DNA of 64,000 bases from Hydrococcus rivularis NIES-593. Lineage in GTDB: Bacteria > Cyanobacteriota > Cyanobacteriia > Cyanobacteriales > Microcystaceae. Shown piece after piece: positions 29,112 through 39,309 of this stretch. The stretch spans positions 124,001 to 188,000 of the forward strand of contig NZ_MRCB01000002.1 in the NCBI RefSeq assembly GCF_001904635.1, written 5' to 3'. The notes under the pieces are model-generated. The model made no database searches, had not been told where the DNA came from, and saw only the letters and a list, made by a program, of their open reading frames with translations. The translations under genes and the position numbers were made by a program. How positions within the stretch are numbered: the first letter of the stretch is position 1; every line of letters begins with the position of its first letter.

Positions 29112-29304
29112 TCCCTACACTCTCCATAATCAATGCACTTTTTATTAAGCTAATCTCTATCTCTATATCTATTTTAACGTCAGTTCGGGTTAAGGCAATT
29201 TAGCCGTCCATTCACGCAAGAATAAGAGTTTCGGACGATCTCGAACTCGAAAACAAATAAAACAATATCTGCTTAAAGAGATAGAAAATAATGCGATCGC
29301 AAGA

Positions 29305-29400
29305 TACAGCGTTTCTCACAAAGTTGCAGTACGCACAAGTTTTTACCAATAGGGCTTTTTAGCAATGTCAACGTACTTTGTCTATCTGAGAAATGCTGTA
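29305..29400. mobile_element. MITE-like element, 96 bp with terminal inverted repeats
   Basis: The ends TACAGCGTTTCTCA (29305) and TGAGAAATGCTGTA (29387-29400) are inverted copies with one mismatch, and subterminal CAAAGT/ACTTTG also pairs. TA dinucleotides bound both ends, as in IS630/Tc1-type non-autonomous elements that insert at TA. There is no coding capacity. It lies in a 420-base gene-free region (29112-29531) in which I see nothing else. Confidence 0.6.
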
Positions 29401-29531
29401 TATCGAACCTTTTGTAGGAAGTCGAAATATTAATAGCAATGCTCAAAAACGAGGTCAGATTAATGAACTTTCGATTGCAAACTACCGATCGATTGTTTTA
29501 AAAATCTAGAAACTATTTGTAAAAGACTTTA

Positions 29532-30353
29532 TCAACCTCTAAAAACAAGATCGTATAAAGACAAAATAATCTCCACAACGATGAGAATGACAATATACCA
29601 TTCAACTCTCAAATTCGTGTTGTGCTGCAACAAACCTAGTGCGGTTTCTGCCGTGCGAAAAACAAGTTCTAGCTTGCGTTCTAGTACTAAATGTCTTTCT
29701 CTGACTTCATATTCAAGCGCCAATCGTCGATAGAGCGGCTCTAATTCAGGATATTCCCAAAGAAGTTCCGGTTTATCAATAATTTCAACTCGACCTACCA
29801 TTTTATGATCGATAGAAAGCGTATTGCCGAGTTGCTGGAGTAATTCTCGAACCTGATGCCTACTCCAACGGGCGTGCTGTAGTCTGACGGCAAACGGTTC
29901 GATGCGATCGAAAGCACTAGCCGTTCGGGCTTCATAATAAGCCAAGATAACGCTTTTAGCTAAAATATCTGCAACAATCTGTAGGCTTTCGAGATTAAAC
30001 TGAGGCAGAAAGATAATGTCTCCTTCAACTCTTCCAGGATTTGTTGCGTCTTGATGAATTTCTACCTCTTCTACTTCGGGAGAATCGACGGGTGAAGTTA
30101 TTAGAGGGTTCAAGTTGGCTAAAAACTCTTTCTCTTCTGCAGGAGTTAGATTAAAGAGTGCGATCGCGCCATAGCGAAAGAGAATGGCGCAACCTTGCTT
30201 GCCAGCAGCCACCACGAGAGGGTTAAGTGCCAAATAATCTGTCTTTTCTAATGCTTTTATATTAATGCTCTGCCCGATTAACAAAGCGCGGACTTTGACA
30301 GTACTTTTATCGACGAAGAGTGCTTTGTGCATCTTTGGTATGGGTGAGGTCAT
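29532..30353 (-). CDS. DUF155/RMD1 family protein
   Basis: 273 residues from ATG 30353; a TTG 18 codons upstream is possible. The protein has the DUF155 organisation known from yeast RMD1: an N-terminal alpha/beta part (KVRALLIGQSINIKAL, GCAILFRYGAIALFNL), a long helical part (about 130-240: VIDKPELLWEYPELEPLYRRL) and one C-terminal membrane helix (WYIVILIVVEIILSLYDLV). RMD1-type proteins are membrane-anchored by this tail. The bacterial function is unknown. Confidence 0.82.
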   Translation of the reverse strand: MTSPIPKMHKALFVDKSTVKVRALLIGQSINIKALEKTDYLALNPLVVAAGKQGCAILFRYGAIALFNLTPAEEKEFLANLNPLITSPVDSPEVEEVEIHQDATNPGRVEGDIIFLPQFNLESLQIVADILAKSVILAYYEARTASAFDRIEPFAVRLQHARWSRHQVRELLQQLGNTLSIDHKMVGRVEIIDKPELLWEYPELEPLYRRLALEYEVRERHLVLERKLELVFRTAETALGLLQHNTNLRVEWYIVILIVVEIILSLYDLVFRG

Positions 30354-30542
30354 ATCTTTATTTGTAGCGCCCAATCTGCGATCGCAATTCTTAATTAACA
30401 ATAGCAATCGATCGAGTTAATTGATGAGTTCTTTAGAATTGCCAAGAACGATACAGAAAAAAGGCTAAAATTATGGATGGTTACAATTCGTAACCTCAAA
30501 CCCAGATAATATATTTAGCTATTAATTAGGAATTCACCGAAC

Positions 30543-31826
30543 GTGACTCAAACCAACTTAGATATTCTGGCTCAAACCGATCCAGCCGTTGCCGAAATTA
30601 TCCAGCACGAACTCCAGCGCCAACGCGATCATTTGGAGTTAATTGCTAGCGAAAACTTTACCTCTGCTGCCGTCCTTGCCGCACAAGGTTCCGTCTTAAC
30701 CAACAAATACGCGGAAGGATTACCCGGAAAACGCTATTATGGCGGCTGCGAATATATCGATCGAGTAGAACAACTAGCGATCGATCGCGCCAAAGAACTC
30801 TTTGGCGCTGCCTATGCCAACGTTCAGCCCCATTCCGGCGCACAAGCGAACTTTGCCGTCTTCTTAGCGCTGCTAGAGCCAGGAGATACAATTATGGGAA
30901 TGGACTTGTCCCATGGCGGACACCTGACCCACGGTTCGCCCGTCAATGTCTCTGGTAAATGGTTTAAAGTTTGCCACTACGGAGTCAACAAAGAAACCGA
31001 ACGCCTCGATTACGACCAAATTAGAGAATTAGCCCTCAAAGAACGTCCCAAACTGATTATTTGTGGCTATTCTGCCTATCCTCGCATCATCGAATTCGAC
31101 AAATTCCGCGCGATCGCCGATGAAATAGGTGCATACTTGCTTGCCGATATCGCCCACATTGCTGGATTAGTTGCTACTGGGAACCATCCCAACCCAATTC
31201 CTCACTGCCACGTCGTCACCACAACCACTCACAAAACGCTGCGCGGTCCTAGAGGCGGATTGATTCTCACTAACGACCCCGAACTGGGCAAGAAATTCGA
31301 TAAAGCCGTCTTCCCAGGCAGCCAAGGAGGACCTTTAGAACACGTTATTGCTGCGAAAGCGGTAGCCTTTGGAGAAGCGCTCAAGCCAGAATTCAAGACC
31401 TATTGCGCTCAAGTGATTGCCAACGCCCAGGCAATGGCAAAAGGACTAAGCGATCGCGGCTTTAAGATCGTTTCTGGCGGCACCGACAACCATCTCATGC
31501 TAGTCGATCTTCGTTCTATTGGTATGACGGGCAAGCGTGCCGATGCATTACTCGGCGACGTAAACATCACTGCTAACAAGAATACCGTGCCCTTCGACCC
31601 GGAATCCCCATTCGTGACTAGCGGCTTGCGTTTGGGTTCGCCTGCCGTAACCACCAGAGGCATGAGAGAAGCGGAATTTACCGAAATTGCCAATATTATT
31701 GCCGATCGCCTGCTCGATCCAGAAGACGAAGCCGTCAAGCAAAACTGTTTGAGTCGAGTTGCCAGCTTGTGCGATCGCTTTCCCCTCTATCCCCATCTCA
31801 AAATTCCCGTACCAGCGATCGCTTAA
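30543..31826 (+). CDS. glyA: Serine hydroxymethyltransferase
   Basis: A PLP enzyme that interconverts serine and glycine with tetrahydrofolate; it supplies one-carbon units and acts in photorespiration. 427 residues from GTG 30543. Signatures: [42 protein letters not shown] and the PLP lysine Lys231 in [16 protein letters not shown]. No clear Shine-Dalgarno, but the N-terminus MTQTNLDIL matches cyanobacterial GlyA. Monocistronic by spacing. Confidence 0.97.
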   Translation: MTQTNLDILAQTDPAVAEIIQHELQRQRDHLELIASENFTSAAVLAAQGSVLTNKYAEGLPGKRYYGGCEYIDRVEQLAIDRAKELFGAAYANVQPHSGAQANFAVFLALLEPGDTIMGMDLSHGGHLTHGSPVNVSGKWFKVCHYGVNKETERLDYDQIRELALKERPKLIICGYSAYPRIIEFDKFRAIADEIGAYLLADIAHIAGLVATGNHPNPIPHCHVVTTTTHKTLRGPRGGLILTNDPELGKKFDKAVFPGSQGGPLEHVIAAKAVAFGEALKPEFKTYCAQVIANAQAMAKGLSDRGFKIVSGGTDNHLMLVDLRSIGMTGKRADALLGDVNITANKNTVPFDPESPFVTSGLRLGSPAVTTRGMREAEFTEIANIIADRLLDPEDEAVKQNCLSRVASLCDRFPLYPHLKIPVPAIA

Positions 31827-31894
31827 ATTTTACCGTTCTCTACCATTTTTTATACCAACAAGAAACTAAACTAATGACTAATGACTCATAAGTG

Positions 31895-33061
31895 ATGACC
31901 AATCGCGTAAACTTGGGTTACTTCCCGCTCGAAAGGAAGATGATTGAGGTAAACTCTGCCTCAGAAAACCCAAGTTCGCTTACTCTTCCCACATCCATGC
32001 CTGGAGAGCTATATCATCTAATTGCCTTCCTCTTCTCGATGACTGTCGTCCTCTGGAGTACGCCAGTCGTCAGAACGATCGGTCTCAAAAGTGGGTATAT
32101 CGATAAACCCAACGACCGAAAAATCCACGAACGTCCCATGGTGCGACTAGGAGGCGTTTCCATTTTTGTCGGTACCCTGACAGCAATCCTCCTTGTCTGG
32201 TGGCTGGGAGGATTTAAAGGGCTTTATCAACCCAAAGAATGGGAAATCCTCGGCGTTATTTTAGGGGGAATTGCCTTCTTCCTCATCGGTTTGGCGGATG
32301 ACTTATATCACTTGACCCCCGGTTCGAGACTGGTGATGCAAACGGTTTTTGCCGCCGCTGCCTGGGGAATGGGAGTTCGCATCGATTTTCTGACAGTTCC
32401 TTTCGATGGCTTAGTTCATACTAGCTGGTTGAGTTTACCGATCACAGTCATTTGGCTAGTGGGAATGGCAAATGCCATTAACTGGATCGACGGGGTAGAC
32501 GGATTGGCAGCGGGAGTTTCCGGCATCGCTGCCGTAGTGATGTTGATTGTCACACTTTTTATGAAGCAACCAGCTGCCGCCTTGATTGCTGCTGCTTTGG
32601 CAGGAGGTTCGTTGGGCTTTCTGCGCTACAACTTCAACCCAGCACAAATCTTTATGGGAGATGGGGGGGCTTATTTTATGGGCTTTACCCTAGCGGCAGT
32701 CGGCGTAATCGGTTTGGTTAAAACGACGGCAGTTACGGCAGTTTTACTCCCATATTTAATTTTAGCCGTGCCGATTCTGGACATGTCAGCCGTCATTTTT
32801 TCTCGTCTGAGCAAAGGCAGATCGCCCTTTAAGGCAGATAAAAGCCACCTCCATCACCGACTGCTAGAAGCAGGACTTTCCCAGCGTTTGAGCGTCGTTT
32901 TTATTTATGCGCTGACGCTGTGGGTGGGCAGCTTAGCCCTGGGGCTTTCCAATATTCCTAGCGGTTGGGGATACGCGATCGGGGCAACTATGCTACTGTC
33001 CTATGTAGGTTGGCAAGTCTGGCGCAATAGTCGGCGAATTGATGAAGATCGATCGCGCTAA
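31895..33061 (+). CDS. Undecaprenyl-phosphate GlcNAc-1-phosphate transferase (WecA/MraY superfamily)
   Basis: A polytopic enzyme of 388 residues that puts a sugar-1-phosphate on the lipid carrier to start surface polysaccharide synthesis. Conserved cytoplasmic motifs: IDKPNDRKIHERPMVRLGG, GLADDLYH (catalytic Asp pair), NAINWIDGVDGLAAG, FMGDGGAYFMGF and the histidine motif HLHHRLLEAG. The start is uncertain: ATG 31895 or ATG 31940 (MIEVNSASEN), both before the first membrane helix and neither with a convincing ribosome-binding site. It may work with the polysaccharide kinase and glycosyltransferases elsewhere in the window. Confidence 0.88.
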   Translation: MTNRVNLGYFPLERKMIEVNSASENPSSLTLPTSMPGELYHLIAFLFSMTVVLWSTPVVRTIGLKSGYIDKPNDRKIHERPMVRLGGVSIFVGTLTAILLVWWLGGFKGLYQPKEWEILGVILGGIAFFLIGLADDLYHLTPGSRLVMQTVFAAAAWGMGVRIDFLTVPFDGLVHTSWLSLPITVIWLVGMANAINWIDGVDGLAAGVSGIAAVVMLIVTLFMKQPAAALIAAALAGGSLGFLRYNFNPAQIFMGDGGAYFMGFTLAAVGVIGLVKTTAVTAVLLPYLILAVPILDMSAVIFSRLSKGRSPFKADKSHLHHRLLEAGLSQRLSVVFIYALTLWVGSLALGLSNIPSGWGYAIGATMLLSYVGWQVWRNSRRIDEDRSR

Positions 33062-33195
33062 ATATTTTAGAGAATAAGTAAGTGGCTATGAGCGTTTCCC
33101 ATACAGGTGGCTGTCAACGTGGCGAGCCATAAAACCTAATACCAATTTTCAGGTTTTCGCGATCGCGCGTCTAAATCCCATTTAGGAGGTTTGCG

Positions 33196-34467
33196 ATGAA
33201 AGCAAAAATCGCTCGCTTAGAAAGCAGTATCAAACCTGGGTTTACGGTTGCGATCGCCCAAAGCCTCGTTTTGTTTGCGATCGCGGCATGTTCGTTGACG
33301 CAAACCTCACCCGATGCTGCTAGGGTTGACCAAACCGCAGGTTCCTCTACTCGACAAACATCGTCGCAGCCTTCAACTACTGGCACCAGCGAAGCGGTTC
33401 GTACTTTAGACGTTCGTCGAACCACAGTAGTCGAGGGATTAGAACGTCCCTGGAGTGTGGTCTGGTTGCCCGATGGCGCGATGCTAATTACCGAACGTCC
33501 AGGACGATTGCGGATTGTGCGCAATGGAGTACTCGATCCGAACTCAATTACTGGGATACCGGAAGTGTAGGCAATAGGTCAAGGCGGATTGATGGATGTG
33601 TCTATCCATCCTCGCTTTACAGAGAATCGCTTTGTTTATCTCACCTATTCTCACGGCACCGAAAATGCCAACCGTACCCGCGTTGCTCGTGCCACCTTTG
33701 ACGGCAAGGCACTAACCAATTTGCGCGTCATTTTTGAGGTGTCTCAGTCCAAATCGGGCGGACAGCACTTCGGTTCGCGCATTCTTTGGCTGCCCGACCG
33801 TACGATGTTAGTGGCGATCGGCGATGGAGGCAATCCACCCATACAACTAGCGGGCGATTTAATCCGCAAGCAGGCACAGAATCTTCGCAGCGATTTGGGT
33901 AAGATTGTGCGTCTCAATGATGATGGCTCGATTCCGCAAGACAATCCTTTTGTCAATAACGCCAATGCTGAGCCTGCCGCGTGGAGCTACGGACATCGTA
34001 ACATTCAGGGACTCTCCTTCGATCCGACAACGAAGCGGGTGTGGGCAACCGAACACGGATCGCAAGGCGGTGACGAACTGAATCTGATAGAAGCGGGCAA
34101 GAATTACGGCTGGCCCCTCGTCACCCACAGTCGCGAGTATACAGGGGGCGAGATTTCTAAGGAGCGATCGCGTCCGGGGATGGTAGATCCTAAAATGGTC
34201 TGGACTCCAGCAATCGCACCATCGGGATTGGCGTTCTACAGTGGCGATCGCATTCCTGATTGGAGAGGCGATCTATTCGCCGGGGGGCTAGTTTCGCAGG
34301 ATGTGCGCCGCATCGATCTAGATGCAGATGGGAATGTGTTGAGTCAACAGTCGATTAACATCGGTCAGCGAGTGCGAGATGTGCGTCAAGGACCCGACGG
34401 GTTTTTATACGTCCTGACCGACGAGCAAATGGGTCAACTGATTCGCCTCGAACCGGCAACTGGATGA
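33196..34467 (+). pseudogene. PQQ-dependent sugar (aldose) dehydrogenase lipoprotein, interrupted by an in-frame stop
   Basis: Two halves lie in the same frame, separated only by a TAG at 33568-33570 (codon 125 of 423). The first half has AGGAGGT at 33184-33190, 5 bases before the ATG, and a lipobox LFAIAAC (Cys32). It then reads RPWSVVWLPDGAMLITERPGRL. The second continues GQGGLMDVSIHPRF, GNPPIQLAGDLIRK, HRNIQGLSFDP, TEHGSQGGDELNLI and YGWP, which are Gdh-type six-bladed propeller motifs. Apart from the stop there is no decay. Either a recent nonsense mutation, a sequencing error or readthrough. Restart at ATG 33589 would give a 292-residue fragment without a signal. Confidence 0.8.
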
Positions 34468-34585
34468 TGAAATTCAACTGCCTGTTATGGCGCGATCGCG
34501 ATGATTACGAGCATTCACTAATCCTAGCATCAAGAAATAGAGTTTTTAGCTTAATCTAATGGTATTGTCAAAGCTCTAGATAACT

Positions 34586-35851
34586 ATGAGTGCAGAAATT
34601 ATTTGTGTTGGAACCGAGCTGCTGCTAGGAGATATCCTCAATACTAACGCGCAGTTTTTAGCGCAGCAGCTAGCCAGTCTGGGCATCCCCCATTATTATC
34701 AAAGCACCGTTGGCGACAATCTAGAACGATTGCAGCAAGTTATCGAGATTGCTAGCAAACGCGCCTCTATTCTTATTTTTACGGGGGGATTGGGACCGAC
34801 TCCCGACGACTTGACGACAGAAGCGATCGCAAATTTCTTTAATACGCCTTTAGTCGAACGACCGGAAATCATCGCAGATATCGCCCAAAAATTCGCTAGT
34901 ATCGGGCGCAAAATGACTCCTAACAACCGCAAGCAAGCTTTACTCCCCGAAGGAGCAGAAGTCTTGCCCAACCCCAGCGGCACTGCACCGGGCATGATTT
35001 GGCAACCGCGTCCGGGATTGACAATTCTAACTTTTCCTGGCGTTCCTAGTGAACTGAAACGAATGTGGCAAGAAACGGCAGTTCCTTTCCTCAAAAGTCA
35101 GGGTTGGGGCAAAGAGATTATCTATAGCCGCATGATGAGGTTTAGAGGCATTGGTGAGTCAGCTTTGGCAGAAAAAGTCGCCCCTCTCCTCGATTTAACC
35201 AATCCCACCGTCGCACCTTACGCCTCGCTAGGAGAAGTAAGGCTGAGAGTTTCTACTAAGGCAAGTTCTCAGGCAGACGCGATCGCGTCGATCGAACCCG
35301 TTGCCCAACAAATACGCGATATTGCTGGACTAGATTATTATGGGTCTGACGATGATACGCTCGCCTCAGTCGTCGGACGATTGTTACGAGAGGTAGGAGA
35401 AACGGTAAGTGTCGCCGAATCCTGTACTGGAGGTGGATTGGGAGCGATGTTGACGACGGTTGCAGGCAGTTCCGACTACTTTGTGGGGGGCGTTATCGCT
35501 TACGACAATCGCGTCAAGATTTCATTACTGGGAGTCAATCGAGAGGATTTAGAACAATTTGGCGCTGTGAGTCATCCCGTAGCCAAACAGATGGCAGCGG
35601 GAGTTCAAAAGCAACTGGGGACGAATTGGGGATTGAGCATTACTGGCATTGCAGGTCCTGGCGGCGGCACTCAAACTAAGCCGGTGGGATTAGTTTATAT
35701 TGGTATAGCAGCCCCCGATGGAACAGCGCAGAGTGTGGAATATCGTCTGGGGGCAATGCGCGATCGCGAATCCGTTCGCTCGATCGCAGCTGCTAATGCC
35801 TTGGATCTATTGCGGCGCAGGCTGTTAACGAGAAAGAACAAAAAATTGTAA
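34586..35851 (+). CDS. cinA: CinA-like protein (competence/damage-inducible protein A)
   Basis: A 421-residue two-domain protein. Residues 1-~170 form a MoCF-biosynthesis-like domain (EIICVGTELLLGDILNTN, FTGGLGPTPDDLTTEAI, GTAPGMIW). Residues ~255-415 form the CinA/PncC nicotinamide-nucleotide amidase domain (VSVAESCTGGGLGAMLT, VGGVIAYDNRVK, GIAGPGGGT-KPVG). The fusion may salvage nicotinamide mononucleotide; it was named for linkage to competence. Length and order are typical. Stands alone. Confidence 0.95.
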   Translation: MSAEIICVGTELLLGDILNTNAQFLAQQLASLGIPHYYQSTVGDNLERLQQVIEIASKRASILIFTGGLGPTPDDLTTEAIANFFNTPLVERPEIIADIAQKFASIGRKMTPNNRKQALLPEGAEVLPNPSGTAPGMIWQPRPGLTILTFPGVPSELKRMWQETAVPFLKSQGWGKEIIYSRMMRFRGIGESALAEKVAPLLDLTNPTVAPYASLGEVRLRVSTKASSQADAIASIEPVAQQIRDIAGLDYYGSDDDTLASVVGRLLREVGETVSVAESCTGGGLGAMLTTVAGSSDYFVGGVIAYDNRVKISLLGVNREDLEQFGAVSHPVAKQMAAGVQKQLGTNWGLSITGIAGPGGGTQTKPVGLVYIGIAAPDGTAQSVEYRLGAMRDRESVRSIAAANALDLLRRRLLTRKNKKL

Positions 35852-36052
35852 ATCTTTGTGCAAGCCGCACTCATTTTTAAAAGCTGTGTTAATCTTAATA
35901 TAACTATAAAAAGTAAAAAACTAGGTTTGTCATTCTAAGAACTGGCAAGTCGAACCAATATAATTAACGTCGATAGCAAAAAACAGCCTAACAGCTCAAG
36001 GTCTGACAAGCTAAAAACAACAAGCCACTATATCAGAGGAGCCGTCTATTCG

Positions 36053-36202
36053 ATGGACTATTTGGACAAAGTGTTGGAAAAGCTGAAAGAATGGGCGCGT
36101 AAGCTCATTGAAACCCTTCTCGGTCCCGAACCCGAACCCGAACCCGAACCAGAGCTGATTCCCATTCCAGTTAACGATCCTCAGCGTCGCCAACACAGAT
36201 AA
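36053..36202 (+). CDS. Small Pro-Glu repeat protein, 49 residues
   Basis: A short frame just before aroQ. An amphipathic N-terminal helix ([20 protein letters not shown]) leads to a (PE)5 stretch encoded by nearly perfect CCCGAA hexamers at about 36125-36148, then LIPIPVND and a basic end. AGAGGA at 36035-36040 is a possible but distant ribosome-binding site. Unrecognised. The gap to aroQ is only 8 bases, so the two are probably cotranscribed. The clear helix/extension organisation favours a real peptide. Confidence 0.5.
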   Translation: MDYLDKVLEKLKEWARKLIETLLGPEPEPEPEPELIPIPVNDPQRRQHR

Positions 36203-36210
36203 TCCTCCTA

Positions 36211-36708
36211 GTGTCTTCCGATAGTTTGCATCAACTATGTATTTTGGTTCTCCATGGTCCTAATCTAAATCTATTAGGGCATAGAGAACCAAAATTTTAT
36301 GGAACCGTCACCCTAGATGATATTAATCGTCTTTTGGTGGAAGAGGCGCAAGTATTAGGCGCTACAGTATCTTGCCTACAATCAAACCACGAAGGCGTTT
36401 TAGTTGACGAAATCCATCGCGCTTTAGGAAAGCACGAAGGCATTTTAATCAATGCAGGAGCTTATACTCATACGAGTATAGCTATTCGAGATGCCCTCTG
36501 TGCTGTTAAGATTCCTGCTGTTGAAGTTCATTTGAGCAATATTTATCAGCGCGAAGAGTTTCGCCATCATTCTTACATTGCGCCAGTAGCGATCGGTCAA
36601 ATTAGTGGATTCGGAGCAGAAAGCTATCGTCTCGGACTGCAAGCTTTGATTCGCCACATCAGAAAATCAAAGGGCGAAGATCTGCCAAGCTTGAGTGGAT
36701 ATTTATAG
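36211..36708 (+). CDS. aroQ: 3-dehydroquinate dehydratase, type II
   Basis: The third shikimate-pathway step, 3-dehydroquinate to 3-dehydroshikimate. 165 residues with [20 protein letters not shown] (Arg25 and catalytic Tyr30), [40 protein letters not shown] and the C-terminal [14 protein letters not shown], all type II signatures. GTG 36211 is the start; TTG codons a few residues on would also work. No Shine-Dalgarno is visible, so coupling to the small upstream gene is plausible. Confidence 0.94.
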   Translation: MSSDSLHQLCILVLHGPNLNLLGHREPKFYGTVTLDDINRLLVEEAQVLGATVSCLQSNHEGVLVDEIHRALGKHEGILINAGAYTHTSIAIRDALCAVKIPAVEVHLSNIYQREEFRHHSYIAPVAIGQISGFGAESYRLGLQALIRHIRKSKGEDLPSLSGYL

Positions 36709-36769
36709 CAGTTCTCTTTGGATGAGGTACATAACTTATAGTTTTAAGGCAGAAGTTAGAAGTTATACC

Positions 36770-36876
36770 ATTTTTCATTCATTAATGATAGTCGATTGCC
36801 CTCACCCCCAACCCCTCTCCCAATTTGGGAGAGGGGAGAAGAATGTCGATCGTGAAAACCTGAAAATTGGTATTAG
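36770..36876 (+). repeat. Dispersed hairpin repeat, copy 1
   Basis: Begins ATTTTTCATTCATTAATGA, has the core CCCTCACCCCCAACCCC, then the hairpin CTCTCCCAATTTGGGAGAG, and ends GAAAATTGGTATTAG. An almost identical copy lies at 39310-39422 and part of the core is inverted at 59256-59300. It occupies a gene-free stretch of about 480 bases (36709-37190). The rest of that stretch is AT-rich, with TAATATTAATAATATT-like runs and no convincing gene. Confidence 0.8.
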
Positions 36877-37190
36877 ACTGTACCTTACTTAGAAAGAGAA
36901 AAGCTGTATCTAAATCATGGGATGAGACAATCTCTCCTGAATCCTTTTGTGCCATTGCATCTAGCTTTCAACACGTTTTCCGGTCTAATTTTTGCCTAAT
37001 TAATATTAATAATATTTACTATTTGCGCAATCCGTATAACTACCGATCTTCAATTTTACCTAATCAGTATAACTACATATCATCGAGAATGAATTGAAGA
37101 TAAATAATTTAATTATTCTCGAAAATCTACGGATGATAGTTAACTGAAATATGAATTATCCTCAGAGTGTTCTTCTGTTGCATCCCTTCC

Positions 37191-39296
37191 ATGCTCGCTC
37201 AATCTCAATCTTTGCAGAATAACACTCAATCGACAGAACCTACGAAATCTACAAATAATCTTCAAAATCCTGCGGTTTCTACGAAGTCTTCTAGCTCAAA
37301 TATTTTACTCGTTACTAATACTAACGATAGTGGAGCTGGATCTCTCAGACAAGCCATTCAAGATGCTAAGTCAGGAAATATTATTGAATTCTCTGCTAGT
37401 TTAGCCGATCGCACGATTTTCCTGAAAAGTCAACTTTCAATTCCTGCTGGCAAAAATTTAACTATAGATGGCGGCGATGCTCGTAATTTAACGATTAATG
37501 GAAATAATCAAACTCGCCTATTTTATTTAAACTCTACCTCTGCTACGCCGACTAACTTAACTCTCAAAAATCTAGCGCTGGTCAATGGTTATACTAGCGA
37601 TCGCGGCGGTGCAATTAGTACTACTCATCAAGGCAATTTAACCGTAGAGAAAGTTATTTTTAAAAATAATGTTGCCAACAAAGGAGGAGGAGCAATTTTT
37701 AGTGCTTATGAAGGCAATTTAACAGTGACGGAGAGTTACTTTGAAAGCAATAAAGCAATCGCTAGTAATGATGAAAGAGGAGCAGGGGCAATTGCTTTTT
37801 GGGGACCCAATAACCTAACCGTTACCAATAGCGATTTTATTAACAACCAAGGCATTAACGGAGGTGCTATTAACAGTTTGAATGGCAAATTAACTATTAA
37901 AGATAGTCAATTTATCAATAATAAAACAACAGCAGCCTATTACGATGTAGGCAAAAAAAATCCATTTTTAAGAGGATATGGCGGAGCAATTTTTGCAGAT
38001 AGAGCTAGTTCTGCCGATAGTAAGACTGGTGGCGAAATTAATATTGCCAATAGTATCTTTGAAAATAATCAAGGCAAAGGAGAAGGCGGTGCAGCCTATC
38101 TTTATACAGGTGCTTTAGATCGCGTCAAGATTACTAAAAGCCTCTTTGAAAATAATCAAATCTCAGCCCTAGCTAATGGTGGAAATGCAGGGAATGGTGG
38201 TGGGGTCGTGGTGATGAGTAATAGTGTCAATCGCGGACTGACAATTACTGACAGCAGTTTTGTTGGCAATAAAGCTGCCAATCAGGGGGGTGGATTGTGG
38301 ATGATGAATGCCCCTACAACAATTAGCAATACTACTTTTTCTGGCAATCGGGCCGAATCCCTCGAAAAAAGCGGTAATGGTGGGGCGATGGCATTGTACG
38401 GACAGACAGATATTGTAAATAGCACCATTGCTCGCAATTATGCTGGATGGGTAGGCGGTGGGGTGTCGGCAGATAAGTCGCCTGTCACTGTCAAAAATAC
38501 GATTTTTTATGAAAACACCGCCTCTAACGGTACGAATAATTGGAGGATTCAACAGCATACCAATCGGGAACTAACCGACAATGGAAATAATCTTCAATAT
38601 CCTCCCAAACAAACGAATAATTTCAACGATTACAATGCCACCGCGAAAATTACCATTGCCGATCCCCAATTAGGTTCTGTGCAAGAAATGAATGGGTTAT
38701 TAGTTCATCCCCTATTGCCTGGAAGTATGGCGATCGATCGCGCAACCAATAGCGGTGCGCCCGCTACCGATCAAATTGGTACGCCTCGTCCTATCGATGG
38801 GGATGGAAATAAGACCGCTATTGCCGATATCGGTGCTTATGAATTTCCTAGCGGTAAAACTTTTACAGGTACTTCTGGTGCAGATACTCTAAGTGGCGGT
38901 AGCGGTAACGACGTGCTTGCAGGCGGTTCGGGGAATGACGCATTAATAGGCGGTATCGGCAACGATACTCTCACTGGCGGTGTCGGTGCAGACAGCTTTA
39001 GGTTTTCATCTCTCCACGAACGGAGCGATCGCATTACCGATTTTATCCCTGCTGACGATACGATTTTCGTTTCTGCTGCTGGTTTTGGCGGTGGATTAAA
39101 GGCAGGTAGTTCGCTGGCAGCATCTCAGTTCGTTTTGGGGGAGATAGCAACAGACGAGGGCGATCGCTTTATGTACGATAAATCTAATGGTGCATTGTTC
39201 TACGATCGCGATGGTACGGGGGCTGCGACGCAAGTTCTAATTGCAACCCTCAGCAGTTTACCCGATTTAACTAATGCCGATATCGTCATCGCCTAG
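37191..39296 (+). CDS. Secreted parallel beta-helix protein with RTX-type C-terminal repeats
   Basis: About 701 residues from ATG 37191; a GTG eight codons upstream is also in frame. After a Gln/Ser/Thr-rich start comes TNTNDSGAGSLRQAI (about 38-52), the usual opening of these proteins. A right-handed parallel beta-helix follows with many GGAI/NNxA turns (about 70-460), then MAIDRATNSGAPATDQ and DIGAYEF, the choice-of-anchor motif. Calcium-binding nonapeptides (GGSGNDVLAGGSGND and others, about 575-615) and a C-terminal domain typical of type I secretion substrates end the protein. It is probably exported without a signal peptide and acts as a surface or matrix protein. No ABC exporter is nearby. 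Flanked by direct copies of a hairpin repeat. Confidence 0.82.
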   Translation: MLAQSQSLQNNTQSTEPTKSTNNLQNPAVSTKSSSSNILLVTNTNDSGAGSLRQAIQDAKSGNIIEFSASLADRTIFLKSQLSIPAGKNLTIDGGDARNLTINGNNQTRLFYLNSTSATPTNLTLKNLALVNGYTSDRGGAISTTHQGNLTVEKVIFKNNVANKGGGAIFSAYEGNLTVTESYFESNKAIASNDERGAGAIAFWGPNNLTVTNSDFINNQGINGGAINSLNGKLTIKDSQFINNKTTAAYYDVGKKNPFLRGYGGAIFADRASSADSKTGGEINIANSIFENNQGKGEGGAAYLYTGALDRVKITKSLFENNQISALANGGNAGNGGGVVVMSNSVNRGLTITDSSFVGNKAANQGGGLWMMNAPTTISNTTFSGNRAESLEKSGNGGAMALYGQTDIVNSTIARNYAGWVGGGVSADKSPVTVKNTIFYENTASNGTNNWRIQQHTNRELTDNGNNLQYPPKQTNNFNDYNATAKITIADPQLGSVQEMNGLLVHPLLPGSMAIDRATNSGAPATDQIGTPRPIDGDGNKTAIADIGAYEFPSGKTFTGTSGADTLSGGSGNDVLAGGSGNDALIGGIGNDTLTGGVGADSFRFSSLHERSDRITDFIPADDTIFVSAAGFGGGLKAGSSLAASQFVLGEIATDEGDRFMYDKSNGALFYDRDGTGAATQVLIATLSSLPDLTNADIVIA

Positions 39297-39309
39297 AAAA
39301 GCTTGCAAA

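Noticed and set aside
36786-36850. Possible CRISPR repeat
   Set aside because: The hairpin repeat occurs only at widely separated sites without regular spacers or cas genes.
36695-36892. 65-codon frame across the first hairpin repeat
   Set aside because: It is repeat-derived sequence with no protein-like content.
37151-37222. Short ATG-initiated frame overlapping the start of the beta-helix gene, possible frameshifted signal peptide
   Set aside because: Its translation is not signal-like and type I secreted proteins need no N-terminal signal, so a frameshift is not required.
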